Below are positions 8,651-17,652 of a stretch of DNA of 64,000 nucleotides, piece by piece. Both the position numbers and the translations under genes were made by a program. The notes beneath the pieces were generated by a model. It was not told the DNA's origin. It searched no databases and worked only from the letters and a program-made list of their open reading frames with translations. The stretch comes from Faecalicatena absiana. GTDB taxonomy: Bacteria > Bacillota > Bacilli > Lactobacillales > Lactobacillaceae. Positions within the stretch are counted from its first letter, which is position 1. Each line of letters starts with the position of its first letter. The stretch is from contig JAEDAG010000001.1 of NCBI GenBank assembly GCA_017309015.1, positions 230,223 through 294,222 of the forward strand, read 5' to 3'.

Positions 8651-10225
8651 TTAAAGCTTTTCGGTCAGCTTGACGTCTGGATACTTGTCATGGAACCAGC
8701 GCTCAGCAAAGGCATTTTCAAAAAGGAAGAGCGGGTTGCCGAAGCGGTCCTTGACCAAAAGGTTGCGGCTGGATGACATCTTCGGGTCCAGCTGGTCTGG
8801 ATCGATCCAGCGGGCAACTCGGTGGCCCAGGGAGGTCATTTCAACATCGGAATTGTATTCGTTCTTCATCCGGTATTGGAAAACTTCAAACTGCAGCTGG
8901 CCAACCGCGCCTAAGATGTAGTCCTCAGTCTGGTAGTTGCGGTAGAGCTGGACGGCCCCTTCTTGCACCAGCTGGTTCATCCCCTTGTGGAAGGATTTTT
9001 GCTTCATGACGTTCTTTGGTGAGACCCGCATGAAGAGTTCCGGGGTAAATTCCGGAAGTGGGGCAAATTCAACCTTGTGCTTTCCGGCATAGATGGAGTC
9101 GCCGATCTGGAAGTTGCCAGTATCGTAGAGACCAACGATATCGCCGGCCACGGCTTCAGAAACCTGAACGCGGGCACTGGATTCAAACTCAACGGCATTG
9201 TTCAGGCGGACTGGCTTGCCGGTTCTAGCCAAGGTGACGTCCAAGCCCTTGCTGAACTCGCCAGAGCAGACCCGGACAAAGGCAATCCGGTCCCGGTGCT
9301 GGGGGTTCATGTTGGCCTGGATCTTGAAGATGAAGCCGGAGAACTCGTCATCATCTGGCGCTAAAGTCTCAGTCTCATTGACCACGTGGGCCGCTGGTGC
9401 CGGTGCCAGGTCGACAAAGCTCTGCAAGAAGGTCTCAACCCCAAAATTGGTCAAGGCTGAGCCGAAGAAGACCGGCGTCTGCTTGCCAGCCAAAACGGCC
9501 TCGCGGTTAAATTCCGTCCCGGCCCCTTCCAGCAGCTCGATTTCATCCATGGTATCAAGGTATTGGGGATCATCAGCCAGTGGCTGGTCTGGATCTAGAC
9601 GCCCTGCCTCATTCAGCGGCAGGAAGCGGTGGTCGGCGTCTGCCGGGTGGTAGAGCTCAATCCGGTGGTTGGCAATGTCGTACAAGCCCTTCATGGTCTG
9701 GCCCATGCCGATTGGCCAGTTCATGGCCACGCCTTCAATGCCCAGGACGTCTTCCAGTTCAGCAACCAGGTCCAAGGGCTCTCTGCCGTCCCGGTCCAGC
9801 TTGTTCATGAAGGTGAAGACGGGAATCCCGCGCTGGCGAACGACCTTGAACAGCTTCTTGGTCTGGGGCTCAATCCCGCGAGCGGAGTCAATAACCATGA
9901 CCGCGGCGTCGACTGCCATCAGGGTCCGGTAGGTGTCTTCTGAGAAGTCTTGGTGGCCTGGGGTGTCCAGAATGTTGATCCGCTTGCCCTCGTATTCAAA
10001 CTGCATCACGGATGAGGTAACGGAAATCCCACGCTTCTTTTCAATCTCCATCCAGTCGGAAGTAGCGTAGTTGCCGGTCTTTCTGGCCTTAACGGTCCCG
10101 GCGCTTCTGATGACCCCACCAAGGAGCAGCATCTGTTCCGTAATCGTCGTCTTACCGGCGTCGGGGTGGGAAATAATGGCAAAAGTGCGCCGCTTATTTA
10201 CTTTATCCAATAATTCTTTGTTCAT
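8651..10225 (-). CDS. prfC: peptide chain release factor 3
   Basis: 524-residue translational GTPase RF3, which recycles RF1/RF2 from the ribosome after termination. G1 SHPDAGKTT (19-27), G3 [14 protein letters not shown] and G4 NKLDRDG are intact. The [10 protein letters not shown] sequence distinguishes RF3 from EF-G. Length is as expected. Its ATG overlaps the stop codon of the upstream CBS/CorC gene (TAATG), so the two form a translationally coupled pair. Confidence 0.96.
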   Translation of the reverse strand: MNKELLDKVNKRRTFAIISHPDAGKTTITEQMLLLGGVIRSAGTVKARKTGNYATSDWMEIEKKRGISVTSSVMQFEYEGKRINILDTPGHQDFSEDTYRTLMAVDAAVMVIDSARGIEPQTKKLFKVVRQRGIPVFTFMNKLDRDGREPLDLVAELEDVLGIEGVAMNWPIGMGQTMKGLYDIANHRIELYHPADADHRFLPLNEAGRLDPDQPLADDPQYLDTMDEIELLEGAGTEFNREAVLAGKQTPVFFGSALTNFGVETFLQSFVDLAPAPAAHVVNETETLAPDDDEFSGFIFKIQANMNPQHRDRIAFVRVCSGEFSKGLDVTLARTGKPVRLNNAVEFESSARVQVSEAVAGDIVGLYDTGNFQIGDSIYAGKHKVEFAPLPEFTPELFMRVSPKNVMKQKSFHKGMNQLVQEGAVQLYRNYQTEDYILGAVGQLQFEVFQYRMKNEYNSDVEMTSLGHRVARWIDPDQLDPKMSSSRNLLVKDRFGNPLFLFENAFAERWFHDKYPDVKLTEKL

Positions 10226-11151
10226 TAATTCTTCTTTTCTTTCTCGTTTTCTCTATCTTCTGTATTCTCGTGCTGGTACTCCTGCTCAGCCTGCGGCGAC
10301 GGAAAGACTTCCTCGCCTTTGGGCAGGGTCAATAAGACCGTGAGCAGACGGGACCCCTGCATTCTTCTGGTCGTCAAGACCATGCCGTTGTCCAGGTGGA
10401 CCATCAAGTGCTCAGTCTTGCCCGGGATCACGCCCAGTTTGGTAATCACGTAGCCGGCGATCGTGTCAACGTCTTCCATTTCCAGGTCAGTCCCGAACTG
10501 GTCGTTGAAGTCGTCCAGCGGCATCTTGCCGTAGACCACGTATTCATAATCGTTGAGCTTGGTTGCCAGAACTTCCGTCTTGTCGACCTCGTCCGCGATG
10601 TCGCCGACGATTTCCTCAATCAGGTCTTCCAGGGTAACCAGACCAGTGATCCCGCCGTATTCATCCGTCAAGATGGCAATCTGCTGCTGGCTCTGCTGCA
10701 TCTGGGCCAGAAGCTGGTCCAGCTCAATCGTTTCTGGGGCAAAAAGCGGCACGGACAAGAGCCGCTCATAAGTCAGCTGGTCAAAGCCCACCCGTCTGGC
10801 CTCGCGCAGGATGGTCCGGATGTGGATGACGCCAACGATGTTGTCCTTGTCCTGCTGGTAGACGGGGATGCGGGAGTAAGGCTGGCTGAGAATGTCATCA
10901 ATGTTCCCTGCCAAATCGTCCTCGATATCGATCATGAAAGCATCGGTCCGCGGCACCATGACTTCGCGGGCAACCTTGTCATGAAAGTTCATGCTGCCTT
11001 CGATCATGGTGTATTCCATATCCGTCAAAAAATGAGCCGCGTGCAGCTTGTCAGCTTCGTCCTGCAGCTCTTCCTTGCCTTGTTCGTCATTGCTCGTGAA
11101 ACGGCTTTTTAGTTTGTCCAGTAGACTGCCGGTCCCGGGGTCACTAGTCAT
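10225..11151 (-). CDS. CBS/CorC_HlyC domain protein, no DUF21 domain
   Basis: 308-residue cytosolic-type member of the CorC/hemolysin C family. Two CBS motifs (about 65-190: [14 protein letters not shown]..., [24 protein letters not shown]) are followed by a CorC_HlyC domain (about 200-285) and a charged tail ([11 protein letters not shown]). There is no N-terminal DUF21 membrane domain, unlike the 448-aa relative at 30921-32267. The reading frame is clean and has its own extended -10 promoter, so this looks like the natural short form rather than a truncation. CorC-type proteins affect Mg/Co handling in enterobacteria; the role here is not proven. Confidence 0.85.
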   Translation of the reverse strand: MTSDPGTGSLLDKLKSRFTSNDEQGKEELQDEADKLHAAHFLTDMEYTMIEGSMNFHDKVAREVMVPRTDAFMIDIEDDLAGNIDDILSQPYSRIPVYQQDKDNIVGVIHIRTILREARRVGFDQLTYERLLSVPLFAPETIELDQLLAQMQQSQQQIAILTDEYGGITGLVTLEDLIEEIVGDIADEVDKTEVLATKLNDYEYVVYGKMPLDDFNDQFGTDLEMEDVDTIAGYVITKLGVIPGKTEHLMVHLDNGMVLTTRRMQGSRLLTVLLTLPKGEEVFPSPQAEQEYQHENTEDRENEKEKKN

Positions 11152-11193
11152 ATCTCTGTCTTATCTCACTTTCTTGAAACCTAAATAAAAACA

Positions 11194-11201
11194 ATTATAG
11201 C
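11194..11201 (-). promoter_or_regulatory. extended -10 promoter of the CorC-prfC pair
   Basis: Minus-strand TGCTATAAT (TATAAT at 11194-11199 with an upstream TG), about 45 nt before the ATG at 11151; no strong -35. Confidence 0.5.
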
Positions 11202-11254
11202 ATAGGCTAGGGCAGAATATGATAAAATACCACGATAGAAAGAGGTATTCGACC

Positions 11255-11722
11255 ATGAAAATGAGACGCATCGTATTGGTATTTATCTTCCTGCTGCTGA
11301 TTCCCTACATCTGCAGCCTGGCCATCATCGGCATTGGCTACAACGCCCTGGTCCTGCACTCCAGCGACCCCTTCCGGACCGCCATTGGCGCCTTGGCCGG
11401 GGCCATCATCATGATGGCCGTCAAGGCAACCATTCAGCGGCCCTTGAACCTGCTGGCCGGGGACATCTATGACAGCTTCTTGAAGCAGCTGCTGCGTTTC
11501 TTCAGCATCCGCCGGCGGCCCATTCTGCAAGCGGCCAACATCGTCCTGGACTTCGTCCTCTGCACGCTGGCGACCATCATCGTCCGCCACGTCCTGCCCC
11601 TGAACATCATCGTCGGCACATCCACTGGCTTCGTGCTCTTGATCATGTTCATCTCAACTTGCTTGGGTGCCTATATCGAATACGACAACCTGTCGATTGA
11701 CTCAGAAGCCAATCAAGAATAG
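11255..11722 (+). CDS. membrane protein of unknown function
   Basis: 155-residue protein starting MKMRRIVLVFIFLLLIPYI; the ATG at 11255 follows AGAAAGAGG. Four hydrophobic segments are visible (about 5-30, 42-58, 88-108, 112-135), joined by a basic loop (FFSIRRRP), and the tail is acidic. I do not recognise the family. It is divergent from the CorC gene and convergent with the next gene, so it is monocistronic. Confidence 0.65.
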   Translation: MKMRRIVLVFIFLLLIPYICSLAIIGIGYNALVLHSSDPFRTAIGALAGAIIMMAVKATIQRPLNLLAGDIYDSFLKQLLRFFSIRRRPILQAANIVLDFVLCTLATIIVRHVLPLNIIVGTSTGFVLLIMFISTCLGAYIEYDNLSIDSEANQE

Positions 11723-11729
11723 TTAAAAA

Positions 11730-12212
11730 CTACTTTTCCGAGCTGATTTCAAGATACATGGTCTTGGTCAGCTTTTTGTTTGCCAAATCCAGCTGGCGCA
11801 GAATGTATGGAGTCAGGTTTTCCACCATGCTGGTCTGGAACTTGTCGCCCAATTCGCCGGCTTCGTTCATGAACTTCGGCAGCTCAAAGTTCAGCGGCAG
11901 GTCAAAGGCTACGGCGCTGGCTGATTCTTCCTTTTGAAAGACCTTGGCCTTGGGCAGGGAGAACTTGAGCAGGCCTGGCACTTGGTCAACTTCCTCTGGA
12001 ATTGCTACCCCGTACCAGTACATAAAGTGCTCTGGCCCAAAGACGATCAGGTTGGCCCGGTTTTCACCCAAGTCATGATCCTTGACAAACTTCTGGAAGG
12101 CCTCGTCTTCTTCAACGCTTTGGTTGCAGCCGCCAAATGACGCGTTGCTGTCCATCATGGCGTCAGGAAATGCCTTGCCGATAAAGGTCAATGCTTCGAT
12201 TTCATTGTTCAT
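11730..12212 (-). CDS. hypothetical protein, possibly GyrI/effector-binding fold
   Basis: 160-residue soluble protein. The central stretch (FMYWYGVAIPEEVDQVPGLL, then FSLPKAKVF) resembles the strand-loop pattern of the GyrI-like/AraC effector-binding domain, in which a conserved aromatic/Gly-Val segment lies just before a Pro-rich turn and a strand. No DNA-binding domain is present. This is a weak structural guess; otherwise unassigned. A minus-strand TATAAT (12292-12297) may be its promoter. Confidence 0.55.
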   Translation of the reverse strand: MNNEIEALTFIGKAFPDAMMDSNASFGGCNQSVEEDEAFQKFVKDHDLGENRANLIVFGPEHFMYWYGVAIPEEVDQVPGLLKFSLPKAKVFQKEESASAVAFDLPLNFELPKFMNEAGELGDKFQTSMVENLTPYILRQLDLANKKLTKTMYLEISSEK

Positions 12213-12317
12213 GCTTCTATCGCTCCTATTGGTATTGATGCTTGTTCTTCTGCTAATTGGCTGAAAATTTGCGTTCCAGCCATCCTTGACTATTATACTA
12301 AAAAAGCCTGGCCCGGC

Positions 12318-13160
12318 TCAGTATTCGCTCAGCTCGTCCAGGTCGATGACCTCCCCACTTAAAAAAGCGGCAATTTCACTCGTAGAGAAGCCATGGACAT
12401 ACAGGTATTGCTTGATCTTCTGCTCCCTGATGCCCTCATCATAGCGCCTGAAGCGCTTGTAGGCCTTGATTCCCTGCCTCTTCAGGGCTTCCAGTTGCTC
12501 CTCTTCGCTGTCATTGAAGTCAAAGGAGTCAACGACAGCAGCGGCCAGGGTGCTGGTAAAGCCATGGCTGAAGAGCTTGGCTTGCATCTTGCGCTTGACC
12601 TCTTTTTGGGCAATTTTTCCCTGTTGGCAGATGAGTGACTTGACCAGGCGCTGGCCGACGGCGATCCAGTCAGCCACCGCCACTTCCGCGATGGCTTCAG
12701 CGGCCGTCTCCTGGTCCAGCCCCTTGCGCTGCAGGTCCCGGCTGACCGCCTTTGGACCGCTCTGGCCGACTTTGAGGTCGTTTTTGATAAAGAGACGGGC
12801 ATATTCGGGGTCATTCAGATAGCCCAGGTCAGCCAGCTCGCCAATGGCGCTGGCTGCGGCAGCTTCTGAGATCTCGTGCTTGACCAGGTAGTCGTGGACT
12901 TCCTTGATCGTCCGCGGCTCATAGCCCAGGTATCTGGCGGCCAGCTCCGTGGCCTTGGCGTCAGCGTCAAAGGCACGGACCTGGTCAATCTGCTGGTCAG
13001 TGAGCTCCTGCCCCTTGAGCAGGACGAATTCGGCCAAAGTCTTTTCGCTGACCGAAAAGGCATAATGGCCGTCCAAAAAGATATTGTAGCGCCCAGGGCG
13101 CTTCTGTGCACTAACTTTTGTAATAATTGCCATCTGATTCACCATTTTCTTTTTCAGCAT
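12318..13160 (-). CDS. recX: regulatory protein RecX
   Basis: 280-residue RecX, which binds RecA filaments and limits recombinase activity. Three-helix repeats with GYEPRTIKEVHDYL, ELADLGYLNDPEYARLFI and QRKGLDQETAAEAI are characteristic. Two starts are possible: ATG 13160 with GAGG 5 nt upstream, and ATG 13133 (MAIITKVSAQKR) with GGTGA 5 nt upstream. The second gives a more usual N-terminus; the longer form is listed. It is divergent from the methyltransferase gene. Confidence 0.92.
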   Translation of the reverse strand: MLKKKMVNQMAIITKVSAQKRPGRYNIFLDGHYAFSVSEKTLAEFVLLKGQELTDQQIDQVRAFDADAKATELAARYLGYEPRTIKEVHDYLVKHEISEAAAASAIGELADLGYLNDPEYARLFIKNDLKVGQSGPKAVSRDLQRKGLDQETAAEAIAEVAVADWIAVGQRLVKSLICQQGKIAQKEVKRKMQAKLFSHGFTSTLAAAVVDSFDFNDSEEEQLEALKRQGIKAYKRFRRYDEGIREQKIKQYLYVHGFSTSEIAAFLSGEVIDLDELSEY

Positions 13161-13206
13161 CTTTGCCTCTATATCTTAGCAAATTGAACGAAAGCGCGCG
13201 AATTTC

Positions 13207-13236
13207 TTGCTATTTGCTGGCTAAGGCCGGTATAAT
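13207..13236 (+). promoter_or_regulatory. promoter of the TrmA-family gene
   Basis: TTGCTA (13207-13212), 18-nt spacer, TATAAT (13231-13236), about 40 nt before the ATG. Confidence 0.7.
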
Positions 13237-13282
13237 ATCTTGTCGGCTTATTATTTTTTATTGTAGAAAGAACAGAACTAAC

Positions 13283-14746
13283 ATGCAAAAAGACCATCAT
13301 TTTAAAGAAAGAAAAGGCGGTTTCCGCAAGCACGCAAATAGCCGCTACAGCCAAAACAAGAGCCAGCACGGCCAGGCCAAGGCGCAAAAAGAGCGCGACG
13401 TGATCATTACGGTCAAGCGTCTGGGCATCAACGGCGAAGGGATCGGCTACTACAAGAAGAAGATCATCTTCATTCCTGGCGCCCTGCCGGAAGAAGTAGT
13501 CGTGGCCAAGATCGTCAAGGAATACCCCCACTACCTGCAAGGGGAGTTGGTCCGGATCAAGGAAAAAAGCCCTGACCGGGTAGCCTTCCCTGACCAGGTC
13601 AGCCCGGAAATCGGCGGCCTGGAACTGGCCCACATGAACTACGACGCCCAGCTGCGCTTCAAGCGCGACAACGTGCTGGCGGCCCTCGACAAGTACCACC
13701 CACGCGGCTACAAGAACTACAAGGTCAAGCGGACCATCCCCGCGCCTGAGCAATGGCACTACCGGGCCAAGGCCCAGTACCAGATCGAGCGTTCCGGCAA
13801 GGACGTTCTGCTGGGAATGTACGCGCCTAACTCCCACCGACTGATCGACCTGCCGGAAATGCCGACCCAAAGCGTTGACACCCAGAGAACCGAGCGGACC
13901 ATCAAGGACCTGATCGTCAAGCTGGACGTGCCGATTGCTGACGTCCGCCGCCAGCGGCAAGGAATCAAGACCATCGTGGTTCGCCAATCCGAAGCCACTA
14001 AGGAAATGCAGGTTACTTTGATCACGGTTGGCCACCGCTTGAATCACATGCTGGAACTGGCTGACCGGATCATGGAATTGCCTGACGTCGTTTCCGTCTA
14101 CCAGAACGAAACCGACTGGCAAAATCCGCAGGTCTGGGGCAACAAGACTGAAAAGCTCAAGGGCCAGAACCAGATCATGGAAGAAATCATGGGCAAGCAG
14201 TTTGCCTTGAGCCCAAGAGCCTTCTTCCAGTTAAACCCAGTCCAGACCACGACCCTGTACTCAGAAGCCCTTAAGCTTCTCAGCCTGACGCCAGACATGA
14301 CCCTGATCGATGCCTACTCCGGGGTTGGGACCCTGGGGATTCTGGCCAGCGACCAAGTCAAGCAGGTCATCGGGATCGAAAGCATCCCGGAAGCCGTCCT
14401 GGATGCCCAGCACAACTGCGAGCTCAACCACGTCAAGAATGCCAGCTACCTGCAAGGCAGCGTGGAAAAGCTGCTGCCCCAGCTGCAAAAGGACGAGGTG
14501 CCAATTGACGCCTTGATCGTTGACCCGCCGCGGACTGGTCTGGCCAAAAGCCTGATCAAGACCCTGCTCCGCGTCAAGCCGGAGAGCTTTGTCTACATCT
14601 CCTGCAACCCGTCAACCCTGGCTCAGGACCTGGTGCTCCTGGGCGAGGCCTATGACGTCCGCGTCATCGAAAACGTCGACATGCTCCCGCAGACCCCGCG
14701 CTGCGAATGCATCGCCAAGCTGGTCCTGCGCAAGGACTTGCGTTAA
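13283..14746 (+). CDS. 23S rRNA (uracil-5-)-methyltransferase, TrmA/RlmCD family
   Basis: 487-residue SAM-dependent m5U methyltransferase. A Lys/Arg-rich leader (about 1-32) precedes a TRAM RNA-binding domain (VKRLGINGEGIGYYKKK...). The central FFQLNPVQT segment and Rossmann methyltransferase motifs follow: DAYSGVGTLGI for SAM, DPPRTGL, and the catalytic-Cys region YISCNPSTLAQDL. The cluster Cys residues of Fe-S RlmD are not seen, as is usual for Firmicutes. The start MQKDHHF at 13283 is preferred over an upstream open frame that overlaps recX. Related RlmCD enzymes modify U747 and U1939 of 23S rRNA; the exact target here is unknown. Confidence 0.92.
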   Translation: MQKDHHFKERKGGFRKHANSRYSQNKSQHGQAKAQKERDVIITVKRLGINGEGIGYYKKKIIFIPGALPEEVVVAKIVKEYPHYLQGELVRIKEKSPDRVAFPDQVSPEIGGLELAHMNYDAQLRFKRDNVLAALDKYHPRGYKNYKVKRTIPAPEQWHYRAKAQYQIERSGKDVLLGMYAPNSHRLIDLPEMPTQSVDTQRTERTIKDLIVKLDVPIADVRRQRQGIKTIVVRQSEATKEMQVTLITVGHRLNHMLELADRIMELPDVVSVYQNETDWQNPQVWGNKTEKLKGQNQIMEEIMGKQFALSPRAFFQLNPVQTTTLYSEALKLLSLTPDMTLIDAYSGVGTLGILASDQVKQVIGIESIPEAVLDAQHNCELNHVKNASYLQGSVEKLLPQLQKDEVPIDALIVDPPRTGLAKSLIKTLLRVKPESFVYISCNPSTLAQDLVLLGEAYDVRVIENVDMLPQTPRCECIAKLVLRKDLR

Positions 14747-14760
14747 AAATTCAGCCAACA

Positions 14761-14797
14761 AAAAAGGCCAGAAGACTTAAATCTTCTGGCCTTTTCT
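14761..14797 (+). terminator. terminator of the methyltransferase gene
   Basis: AAAAAGGCCAGAAGA and TCTTCTGGCCTTTT around a 6-nt loop. Confidence 0.9.
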
Positions 14798-15124
14798 TAT
14801 AGCTGCTTGCAGTAGAAGCAACTTTCCAAGTGGATGAGGTAGCTCATCAATTAATAGTCACGATATTCAATTTTCTATGTTCACCAATGGCTTTACAAAC
14901 TGTGATAAACATTTACTTGTTTTGAGTTTTACGTCCTAGCGTAATGAAAAAAGAATCGAGTTATTTATTGTGTATTGCCACTTGGCAGCTTCAAGCTTTA
15001 TGGTCTCCCCTAAGAGAGAGACAGCGAAATCATAATTACAAAAATTGTATAAAATCTGGAGATAAAAACTTCTGTTCAGTTGTTTTCTACCTCTTCCACG
15101 CTTTTAGTATAGCACGGCTATGCA
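14798..15124. other. AT-rich spacer without a supported gene
   Basis: About 330 bp lacking a convincing gene. It holds a small hairpin, GATGAG-gtag-CTCATC (near 14834-14849), in a context reminiscent of IS200/IS605 right ends, so it may be a relic of such an element. Open frames here are short, without Shine-Dalgarno sequences, and AT-rich. The last part carries tracts that end the neighbouring minus-strand gene. Confidence 0.4.
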
Positions 15125-15129
15125 ACCGT

Positions 15130-15158
15130 TTGCAAGAAAAAACGCTTTTTTTGCTTTT
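15130..15158 (-). terminator. probable weak terminator of the hydrolase gene
   Basis: Minus strand AAAAAAAGCGTTTTTT pairing with T-rich 3' flank directly after the hydrolase stop; AT-rich stem, so strength is uncertain. Confidence 0.5.
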
Positions 15159-16112
15159 TTAGTTCAAATATTTGCGCAAGAATTTGGCCACCGTCTTCTT
15201 GTACAGGCGGTGATTGTGCTCAATGGATTCCGCGTGAGTGGCTCCCTCAACGACCAATAGCTGCTTAGGACCGCTGGTAGCCCGGTAGTTCTTGTAGACC
15301 ATTTCCGTAGGCACGAACTTGTCCTTGGATCCATGGATAAAGAGCATCGGCTTCTTGTTCCTGTGCAGCTGCTTCAGACTGGAGGCATCCCCTAAAAAGT
15401 AGCCGGCCTTCACCCGGGAGACCAGGCTCAGGACCTCAACCAACGGGAAGCGCGGAAAGGCTGGCATCCCGTACAGGGCCTGGGCTTCATGCTCGATTTC
15501 ATTCTTGGCATTGGTGTAGCCGCAATCTTCAATAAAGCACTTGACCTGCTTGGGCAGCTTGAGGCCGCTGGTCATCATCGTGGTCGCCCCGCCCATGGAG
15601 ACGCCCATGATGGCGATCTCGGACCGCTGGCCAGTCTGCTTGATCACCTGCTGGCTCCACTTGCGCACGTCAGTTTTCTCCAGCCAGCCATAGCCCACGT
15701 ACTTGCCCTGGCTCTGTCCATGCGCCTCCGCGTCAGGCAGCAGGACATTGTAGCCCAAGGAGTGGAAAAGCTGGGCATAGGCCCCCATATTCTCCTTGTT
15801 GGACATGAAGCCGTGCAAGATGATGACCGTCTTTTTGGATTTTTTGGCCGGCAGATAATAGGCGGCTAATCTATACTTATTATTGGCGGACATCATGGTC
15901 CAATGCTGCTTTTTGACGTCCCGGTACCACTTTTTCTCAGCGTACAAAGGCGTTGACTTCTTCAAGCGCACCGTTCCGTTGGAGACAAAGGTCTTCTTCC
16001 CGGGCACTTCAGCCACATTGAAAAAATACAGTCCTGCTGCCAGGAACAAGGCCAAAGCGGCCAGGACGATCCCCGTGACCGTCCAGATGATCTTTTTTTG
16101 CGTCTTAGTCAA
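15159..16112 (-). CDS. membrane-anchored alpha/beta hydrolase
   Basis: 317-residue serine hydrolase. An N-terminal hydrophobic segment (about 9-31) not followed by a cleavage site suggests an outward-facing anchored enzyme. The hydrolase fold follows: oxyanion HGF (100-102), nucleophile Ser172 in GVSMGGA, Asp264 in HGSKDKFVP and His293 in ATHAES form a complete triad. It belongs to the broad Bem46/YfhR-like or esterase group; the substrate cannot be told from sequence. It is monocistronic. Confidence 0.85.
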   Translation of the reverse strand: MTKTQKKIIWTVTGIVLAALALFLAAGLYFFNVAEVPGKKTFVSNGTVRLKKSTPLYAEKKWYRDVKKQHWTMMSANNKYRLAAYYLPAKKSKKTVIILHGFMSNKENMGAYAQLFHSLGYNVLLPDAEAHGQSQGKYVGYGWLEKTDVRKWSQQVIKQTGQRSEIAIMGVSMGGATTMMTSGLKLPKQVKCFIEDCGYTNAKNEIEHEAQALYGMPAFPRFPLVEVLSLVSRVKAGYFLGDASSLKQLHRNKKPMLFIHGSKDKFVPTEMVYKNYRATSGPKQLLVVEGATHAESIEHNHRLYKKTVAKFLRKYLN

Positions 16113-16158
16113 TTGATATTCCTCTTTTCACAATCCTATCTCTACATGGATTATTATC

Positions 16159-16187
16159 TTTACAAAAGTCAATAGATATAGTATACC
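16159..16187 (+). promoter_or_regulatory. promoter of the 93-aa gene
   Basis: TTTACA (16159-16164), 17-nt spacer, TATACC (16182-16187). Confidence 0.45.
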
Positions 16188-16224
16188 ATATAAAAATAAG
16201 AAAGGTAATTAGTGAGGTCAATCC

Positions 16225-16506
16225 ATGCTGCTCAGCAATTTTCTGCAATTAATCAATGATTTAAACGACCAGACCCCCTTGTATGCCCAAATCGGCCAGG
16301 AGCTGCACCCCCTCAGCAAGGTCGCGCTGACGCGGGATGCCTGTGAATTCCACTGCGGCCAGCGCCCCTTGACTAAAAAGAAGCTGCTTGGCCTTTTGGG
16401 CAAGGGCTCCAAGGCAATTCCCGTGATCGTCTGTCTGGGCGACCAACAGCTGATGATTTTTGGCATGCAGATCCTGACGGACAGGCCGGGAGTCGTTTTT
16501 AAATAA
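16225..16506 (+). CDS. hypothetical protein
   Basis: 93-residue protein of no recognised family. A GTGAGG Shine-Dalgarno precedes the ATG. Sequence is mixed, with a Lys-rich middle (PLTKKKLLGLLGKGSK) and a hydrophobic strand pattern (IPVIVCLGDQQLMIF) suggesting a small alpha/beta fold; no signal peptide. It is isolated between two minus-strand genes, with an upstream promoter-like sequence. Confidence 0.55.
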   Translation: MLLSNFLQLINDLNDQTPLYAQIGQELHPLSKVALTRDACEFHCGQRPLTKKKLLGLLGKGSKAIPVIVCLGDQQLMIFGMQILTDRPGVVFK

Positions 16507-16555
16507 AGATACGAAAAGTACCCAACTGCGCTGCTTTTCCCACATTCGATTGTCC

Positions 16556-16592
16556 AAAATAAAAAGACACCCATCTTACGATGAGTGTCTTA
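16556..16592 (-). terminator. terminator-like hairpin after galU, part of a repeated motif
   Basis: AAGACAC and GTGTCTT arms with inner ATC/GAT pairing; on the minus strand it is followed by TTTTTATTTT. The arm GATGAGTGTCTTA and the adjacent TTAATGACAT recur in the hairpin region downstream of pepD (54572-54661). Confidence 0.7.
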
Positions 16593-16628
16593 ATGACATC
16601 GAACCATCAGGTCCGTCTTTTTGCTTGA

Positions 16629-17546
16629 TTACTTAGCCTTGCCGGCTGCCTTCTTGTCGTCAGCTTCCAGCTTCTTGCCCAAGTCAATGATGTACTTGCG
16701 CAGGGCATCCTTGGTTTCTGGGTGGGTCAGGCCGTATTGGATTGAAGTTTCCATGTAGCCTTCCTTGTTGCCGACGTCGAAGCGGTTGCCAGTAAATTCG
16801 TGGGCAAAGACGCGCTGGGTTCTGTTCAAAGCGTCAATGGCGTCAGTCAATTGAATTTCGCCACCGGCACCTGGCTTTTGCTGGTCCAGCATGTCGAAGA
16901 TTTCTGGAGTCAGCAGGTAGCGGCCGATAATGGCCAGGTCGCTTGGGGCCTTGTCAACGTCTGGCTTTTCCACGAAAGTCTTGACGTTGTACAAGCCTGG
17001 CTCAGTTTCGCCGATTGGGTCGATAACCCCGTACTTGTTGACTTCCTTGTGTGGCACCTTCATAACCGCGATGGTTGAAGCGTGGGTCTTGTCGTAGCAG
17101 TCAATCAGTTGCTTGGTCAAAGGCGTCTTGTCTTTCATCAGGTCGTCGCCAAGCATGACTACGAATGGTTCGCCAGCGATAAAGCTGCGGGCCCGGTTAA
17201 CGGCATCGCCCAAGCCGGCTGGGTGTGGCTGCCGGGTGAAGTACAAGTTAACCTTCATGTTGGACATGGTCGTGTCGCGAACTACCTTCAACAAGGCATC
17301 CTTGTGCTTTTCGGTCAAGTTGTCTTCCAATTCTGGGTTTGAGTCGAAGTGGTCTTCGATTGACCGCTTGCTTCTGCCAGTAACGATCAGAATGTCTTCA
17401 ATGCCGGAAGCCATGGCTTCTTCAACGATAAATTGGATCGTTGGCTTGTCAACGATCGGCAGCATTTCCTTAGGCATAGCCTTGGTTGCTGGCAAAAATC
17501 TCGTTCCTAACCCAGCGGCAGGAATAATCGCTTTTCTTACTTTCAT
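16629..17546 (-). CDS. galU: UTP-glucose-1-phosphate uridylyltransferase
   Basis: 305-residue GalU, which makes UDP-glucose from UTP and glucose-1-P for glycans and the Leloir pathway. The nucleotide-binding signature [19 protein letters not shown] lies at about 13-31, with [10 protein letters not shown] and later [13 protein letters not shown] segments typical of bacterial GalU. The ATG at 17546 is chosen; a TTG directly before it is in frame, but AGAGGATG is well placed for the ATG. Confidence 0.96.
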   Translation of the reverse strand: MKVRKAIIPAAGLGTRFLPATKAMPKEMLPIVDKPTIQFIVEEAMASGIEDILIVTGRSKRSIEDHFDSNPELEDNLTEKHKDALLKVVRDTTMSNMKVNLYFTRQPHPAGLGDAVNRARSFIAGEPFVVMLGDDLMKDKTPLTKQLIDCYDKTHASTIAVMKVPHKEVNKYGVIDPIGETEPGLYNVKTFVEKPDVDKAPSDLAIIGRYLLTPEIFDMLDQQKPGAGGEIQLTDAIDALNRTQRVFAHEFTGNRFDVGNKEGYMETSIQYGLTHPETKDALRKYIIDLGKKLEADDKKAAGKAK

Positions 17547-17652
17547 CAATTACATCCTCTTTTCTTCTTCTATCAGTCGTGTTTATGAAAGCATTTCAAC
17601 TGCAAGCGTATAATAACACATTTATAGTGAACGTGCCAGCTTGCCAGGCAAA

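Noticed and set aside
13169-14122. 317-codon minus-strand open frame opposite the TrmA-family gene
   Set aside because: Antisense to a gene with clear methyltransferase motifs; Asp/Val/Leu-biased shadow composition typical of high-GC3 genes.
14944-15162. 72-codon plus-strand frame in the spacer before the hydrolase
   Set aside because: No Shine-Dalgarno, AT-rich, and its end runs into the terminator-like tract of the opposite gene.
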